A stretch of DNA of 18,646 nucleotides from JACKFB01 sp041389525 (GTDB taxonomy: Bacteria; Myxococcota_A; UBA9042; PHBI01; JACKFB01), in contig JAWKRR010000093.1 of assembly GCA_041389525.1 (NCBI GenBank), forward strand, positions 1 to 18,646. The letters are read 5' to 3'. Position numbers and translations under genes: made by a program. Under the pieces are notes generated by a model. It searched no databases. It was not told the origin of the DNA and worked only from the letters and a program-made list of their open reading frames with translations. This document shows positions 15,934 through 18,646 of this stretch, piece by piece; positions within the stretch are counted from its first letter, which is position 1, and each line of letters begins with the position of its first letter.

Positions 15934-17621
15934 ATGGGACTCTTTCGTTCGCTGAGACCAAGGGCGCCGAGGCGGCGTCGTCCCCCGGAGGCTGAGCCGG
16001 CCGTCGGTGGCGGCGGGGCGCCTCCAGGCGGCCGCGTTGCGGGGCATGGGCTACGAGGAGGAGCAGGCCGCGCTGGCGCCGGCTCAGGTGGACGAGGCGC
16101 TGGCGTACGACCGGGCGCATTTCCAGAACAGCGCGACGATCGCTGCAGGTTCAGGCGGGTCTGGGCCTCGGGGGCGCGGAGATCGACGCTGGCACGGTGA
16201 ACGCTGTCGTTGCGTTTCAGGGCCAGCACGGGCTCACGCCGGACGGAAAGCTGGGGCCGAACGTGGCGAGCGCTGACTTCGACGCTCAGCCTGCCCGTGA
16301 CGGACCCGGTGGCGAAGGCTCAAGCGGCGGACCAGGGGCGCCGCCTGCAAACAGTCGGCAACGCGCCCAAAGGAACCGCAACGACAAGGGGTCGAAGGCG
16401 GCGCCGCCGGTGCAGGCCGAGGTGCTCACGAAGGAGCCGCCTGTCGCTCGGACGATCCTGACGGCGGCCACGGGCCCCGCGACCGGCCCGCTCAGCAAGG
16501 CCGACATGGTCAAGGCCATGGCGGACTACCGGAAGCACCCCATCGATCCGGATTGGGTCGCCTCGTTTCAGGCCGCCATCGGCGTCCCCGTCAGCGGGAT
16601 CGTCGACGAGGCGACCATGCAGGGGTTCGCCCAGAAACAGAAAGAGGCGGGCATCGCCAAGCCTGACCCGAAGTTCTGGACCGCCGCGGGAAAGAAGCTC
16701 GCGCTGCAGTTTGCGCCGGGCCTCGCCGGCGTCGACCAGAGCCGCGCCTCGGAACCCGGAAAGGCCACGTCAGGGCAGAAGGTCGGGGTCAACGCGGCCG
16801 AGGAGGCGGCTGTGATGAAGCACGGCTACGCCAGCCTCGCGGACTACGTGAGCAAGTTCGAGTCCATCCAGTTCCTCGGCAAGACCGCCTTAGGGCATCC
16901 CGAGTTCGTCGCGCGACTCCGGCTCGCTCAGGCGGCGCTCGCGGGGGTGTTCCCGAAGCTCAGCGACAAGGAGATCGGCAAGGAGTTGGGCGTGACGGAG
17001 ATCTCGCACTATCGGCCGTCAACTGAGGCGTTTTCCCAACTTTATCACGGGCTTGGATTCGCCATCGACCTCAACCCCAGGAACAACCCTTGGATCCTCG
17101 GGGATACCGGCAAGAGCGCCGAAAACAAGGCGGAGACCGCCGAGGTCATCGCCCGCGCGTGCAAGTTCATGGGCTCGGGAACCGCGGTCACTGCGTCCAC
17201 CATGTCCGCGCTCGCGAAAGCGACGACGGAAGAGGCTTGGGAGAGCCTCAACGCGTCGAGCTCGGCCCTACGAGACTACCGCGCCATGAACGGCAATCGC
17301 GCGGCGATCGAGGCGCACCTGGCGCGCCCGGACGTCGCGGCCGAGATCAAGGCGAAGGGCGTGGACTACTGGGTCGACAAGATCGCCGCCGACCACCTGG
17401 CCTTCGCCAAGCGCAACTGGAAGAAGGGCAACACGGACAACGGCTTCATGGACATGCCGAAGATCCTGGTCCAGGCCATGCGCGACGCGGCCGGGCTGAA
17501 CTGGGGCGCCATCGAACAAGGCGACCAGAGCGGCGATACGATGCACTTCGACGGGCGCCACATCGCGAAGGCAAAGGCTATTCGCGACGCCAAGCCCAGC
17601 GCGGCGGTCGCGAAGAAGTGA
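15934..17621 (+). CDS. Peptidoglycan-binding M15-family peptidase, two apparent 5' frameshifts
   Basis: A predicted cell-wall peptidase of about 562 residues. ATG 15934 has a perfect GGAGG (15921-15925) 8 bases upstream. The N-terminus MGLFRSLRPRAPRRRR is basic, not a signal peptide. The frame changes near 16010 (to LQAAALRGMGYEEEQAALAP and DEALAYDRAHFQN) and near 16143 (to LQVQAGLGLGGAEIDAGTVN). From 16197 to the stop it is intact. AVVAFQGQHGLTPDGKLGPN completes a PG_binding_1 domain; a second such domain lies around VASFQAAIGVPVSGIVDEAT. The C-terminal part carries M15 zinc ligands, HGLGFAID (H284 and D291, counted from 16197) and DTMHFDGR (H450). This fits a D,D- or L,D-carboxypeptidase or endopeptidase. 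The frameshifts may be sequencing errors; alternatively translation starts at GTG 16197 and half of the first domain is lost. No operon partner; convergent with the next gene. Confidence 0.75.
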
Positions 17622-17776
17622 CTACGGCGAGCATTTAGATTGAGCCTCCCCCGCCGAGCGAGCGCTCTCAGCACTAGACGAGAGGGCGACGTGTGCCGGG
17701 GCACGCGGAGCCCGAACAACGACGTGATGGGAGCGCGCAGCCGGCGAAGGGGGCTCAAGATGAGTGCTCGCCGTAG
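17622..17776. other. Convergent intergenic gap with short hairpins
   Basis: Between the M15 stop and the convergent unknown gene lie two weak inverted repeats: CTCTC/GAGAG (17665-17684) and GTGCC-GG-GGCAC (17693-17704). Neither has a T-run. They may serve as a bidirectional terminator, but the support is thin. Confidence 0.2.
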
Positions 17777-18541
17777 TCAGACCGCCGGCCCATCGCCCGT
17801 CGTCCCCAGCTCGACCTCCGGCCCGTCCGCCCCCGGCGTCACGGCCTCCTCCGCCCCCGTCGCCGTCCCAGCCCCACGTCCCGCCCGCGTCAGCGGCCGA
17901 AAGAGCCCCGGGTGCCGCGCCAGCTCGCCCGCCAGCCGCAGAAACCCAGCGCTCACGTCACGCAGCGCCTGCCAGTGCTGGTCCCACTCGACCCGCGCCT
18001 GTAGCTGGGTGCTCGTGACGCTCTCCGTCTCCGCCCCGTCCGCCGTGACCTGCCCGATCGCCGCCAGCAACGCGTCACGCGTCCGAGCCGCGTCACTCCG
18101 AAACGCCTCAGGAAAGGCCACGCCCGGCTCACTCGCCATGCCGTCCACCAGATGAATCAACCCGTCGAGCGTCCGCTGGTGGCTCATCCCCACCTCGGTC
18201 GGCGAGCCCAACGGAAAGAGCCGCGCGCGAGTCAGCGCCAGCTTCGCCTCGTCCACGCCCGAGGTCCACGAGTCGCCCAGCAACGACGCCAGCTCATGGT
18301 ACGCCCACGAATACTGCCGCAGCCCGTCCACCGCCGTCTCGTCGCGAACCCGCCGCGCCTTCTCGTCCTCACCCTCCTCGCGTAGCCGCGCCGCCGTGCG
18401 CTCGCTCAGCTCGCCGTGCTTGCCGACAAAGCGGTCAAAGACCCGCCCGACCGCCTCATCGATGCCCCGGAACTCATCCGCCCGAGCCACCACCCGATCC
18501 CCCAAAATCCGCCGGTCGCGGTCCGTCCTCGTCACAGCCAT
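17777..18541 (-). CDS. Conserved helical protein of unknown family, intact copy
   Basis: A 254-residue soluble protein, predicted mostly alpha-helical and highly charged, with no signal peptide, membrane segment or catalytic motif that I recognise. It opens MAVTRTDRDRRILGDRV and contains GIDEAVGRVFDRFVGKHGEL, AVDGLRQYSWAYHELASLLG, ALTRARLFPLGSP, QLQARVEWDQHWQALRDVSA and a Gly/Ala-rich tail (about 220-254). ATG 18541 has GGGAGG 5 bases upstream; the in-frame start at 18637 would lack this. A frame-disrupted paralogue lies at 10866-11611 in opposite orientation, with a related leader. Two related copies in 19 kb suggest a multi-copy family. Function unknown; it could be an accessory or immunity-like partner of its neighbours, but nothing in the sequence proves this. 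Confidence 0.85.
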   Translation of the reverse strand: MAVTRTDRDRRILGDRVVARADEFRGIDEAVGRVFDRFVGKHGELSERTAARLREEGEDEKARRVRDETAVDGLRQYSWAYHELASLLGDSWTSGVDEAKLALTRARLFPLGSPTEVGMSHQRTLDGLIHLVDGMASEPGVAFPEAFRSDAARTRDALLAAIGQVTADGAETESVTSTQLQARVEWDQHWQALRDVSAGFLRLAGELARHPGLFRPLTRAGRGAGTATGAEEAVTPGADGPEVELGTTGDGPAV

Positions 18542-18631
18542 GACATCCTCCCAAGTCTTCAAGTCCACCACGCATGACCCCAACCCAGGCCCACACCCCT
18601 GGAGCGTCCCGCGTCGCAGCAAAGCCGTCAA
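18542..18631 (-). promoter_or_regulatory. Conserved leader of the intact paralogue
   Basis: The leader shares three ordered blocks with the one at 10773-10860: GGGGTTGACG (TTGACG 18631 to 18626), CGCGGGAC (18613 to 18606) and TCATGCGTGGTG (18577 to 18566). TTGACG could be a -35; no matching -10 is obvious at normal spacing. The third block is followed here by about 20 extra bases containing the GGGAGG ribosome site. Confidence 0.4.
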
Positions 18632-18646
18632 CCCCACCCCGGAGCC

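Overview
The window is very GC-rich, with a strong G/C preference at third codon positions. Its regulatory genes look myxobacterial: a Ser/Thr protein kinase with a C-terminal PEGA domain, an FHA-domain sigma-54 activator, a TPR/PEGA membrane protein and a Gly/Asp-rich lipoprotein with a transglutaminase-like fold. A member of the Myxococcota (former Deltaproteobacteria) is the best guess. This is inferred from gene families, not from any marker gene.

Left part (1-5174). Positions 1-384 carry at least five copies of a short repeat (core GTGCGGGGGTCAGACAC) and no convincing gene. A minus-strand operon follows, in transcription order: DUF1801 protein (4992-4573), FHA/AAA+/HTH sigma-54 activator (4530-3139), zinc-ribbon Ser/Thr kinase with PEGA domain (3132-1492), and TPR/PEGA-like membrane protein (1473-409). 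It looks like a phosphorylation-to-transcription relay: a kinase, a phosphothreonine reader joined to a sigma-54 ATPase, and an envelope protein.

Middle part (5175-12304, plus strand). A complete type I restriction-modification locus is recognisable in the order hsdR-hsdM-hsdS (5175-10757). After the first 570 bases of hsdR the reading frame changes every few dozen bases. Catalytic motifs and overall gene lengths are nevertheless kept, and at least one pair of compensating one-base changes lies in C homopolymers. That pattern suggests base-calling or assembly indels more than old decay, but the sequence alone cannot settle it. The same indel-rich state covers two further genes. One (10866-11611) is a paralogue of an intact gene at the right edge (18541-17777). 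The other (about 11705-12304) encodes an unrecognised protein.

Right part (12360-18646). Reading frames are clean again. They encode a transglutaminase-like lipoprotein (minus), a DUF433/DUF5615 toxin-antitoxin pair with a readable promoter and a palindrome (minus), and a stretch of about 1 kb without a convincing gene and with a locally lower GC content. Next comes a peptidoglycan-binding/M15 peptidase protein without a signal peptide (plus, with two apparent frameshifts near its 5' end). Last is the intact copy of the paralogous helical family (minus).

Restriction-modification and toxin-antitoxin genes within 10 kb give 5-15 kb an accessory, defence-like character. The most novel-looking items are the two-copy unknown family, which shares its upstream leader as well as its coding sequence, and the M15 hydrolase with a conserved-looking, non-secretory N-terminus.
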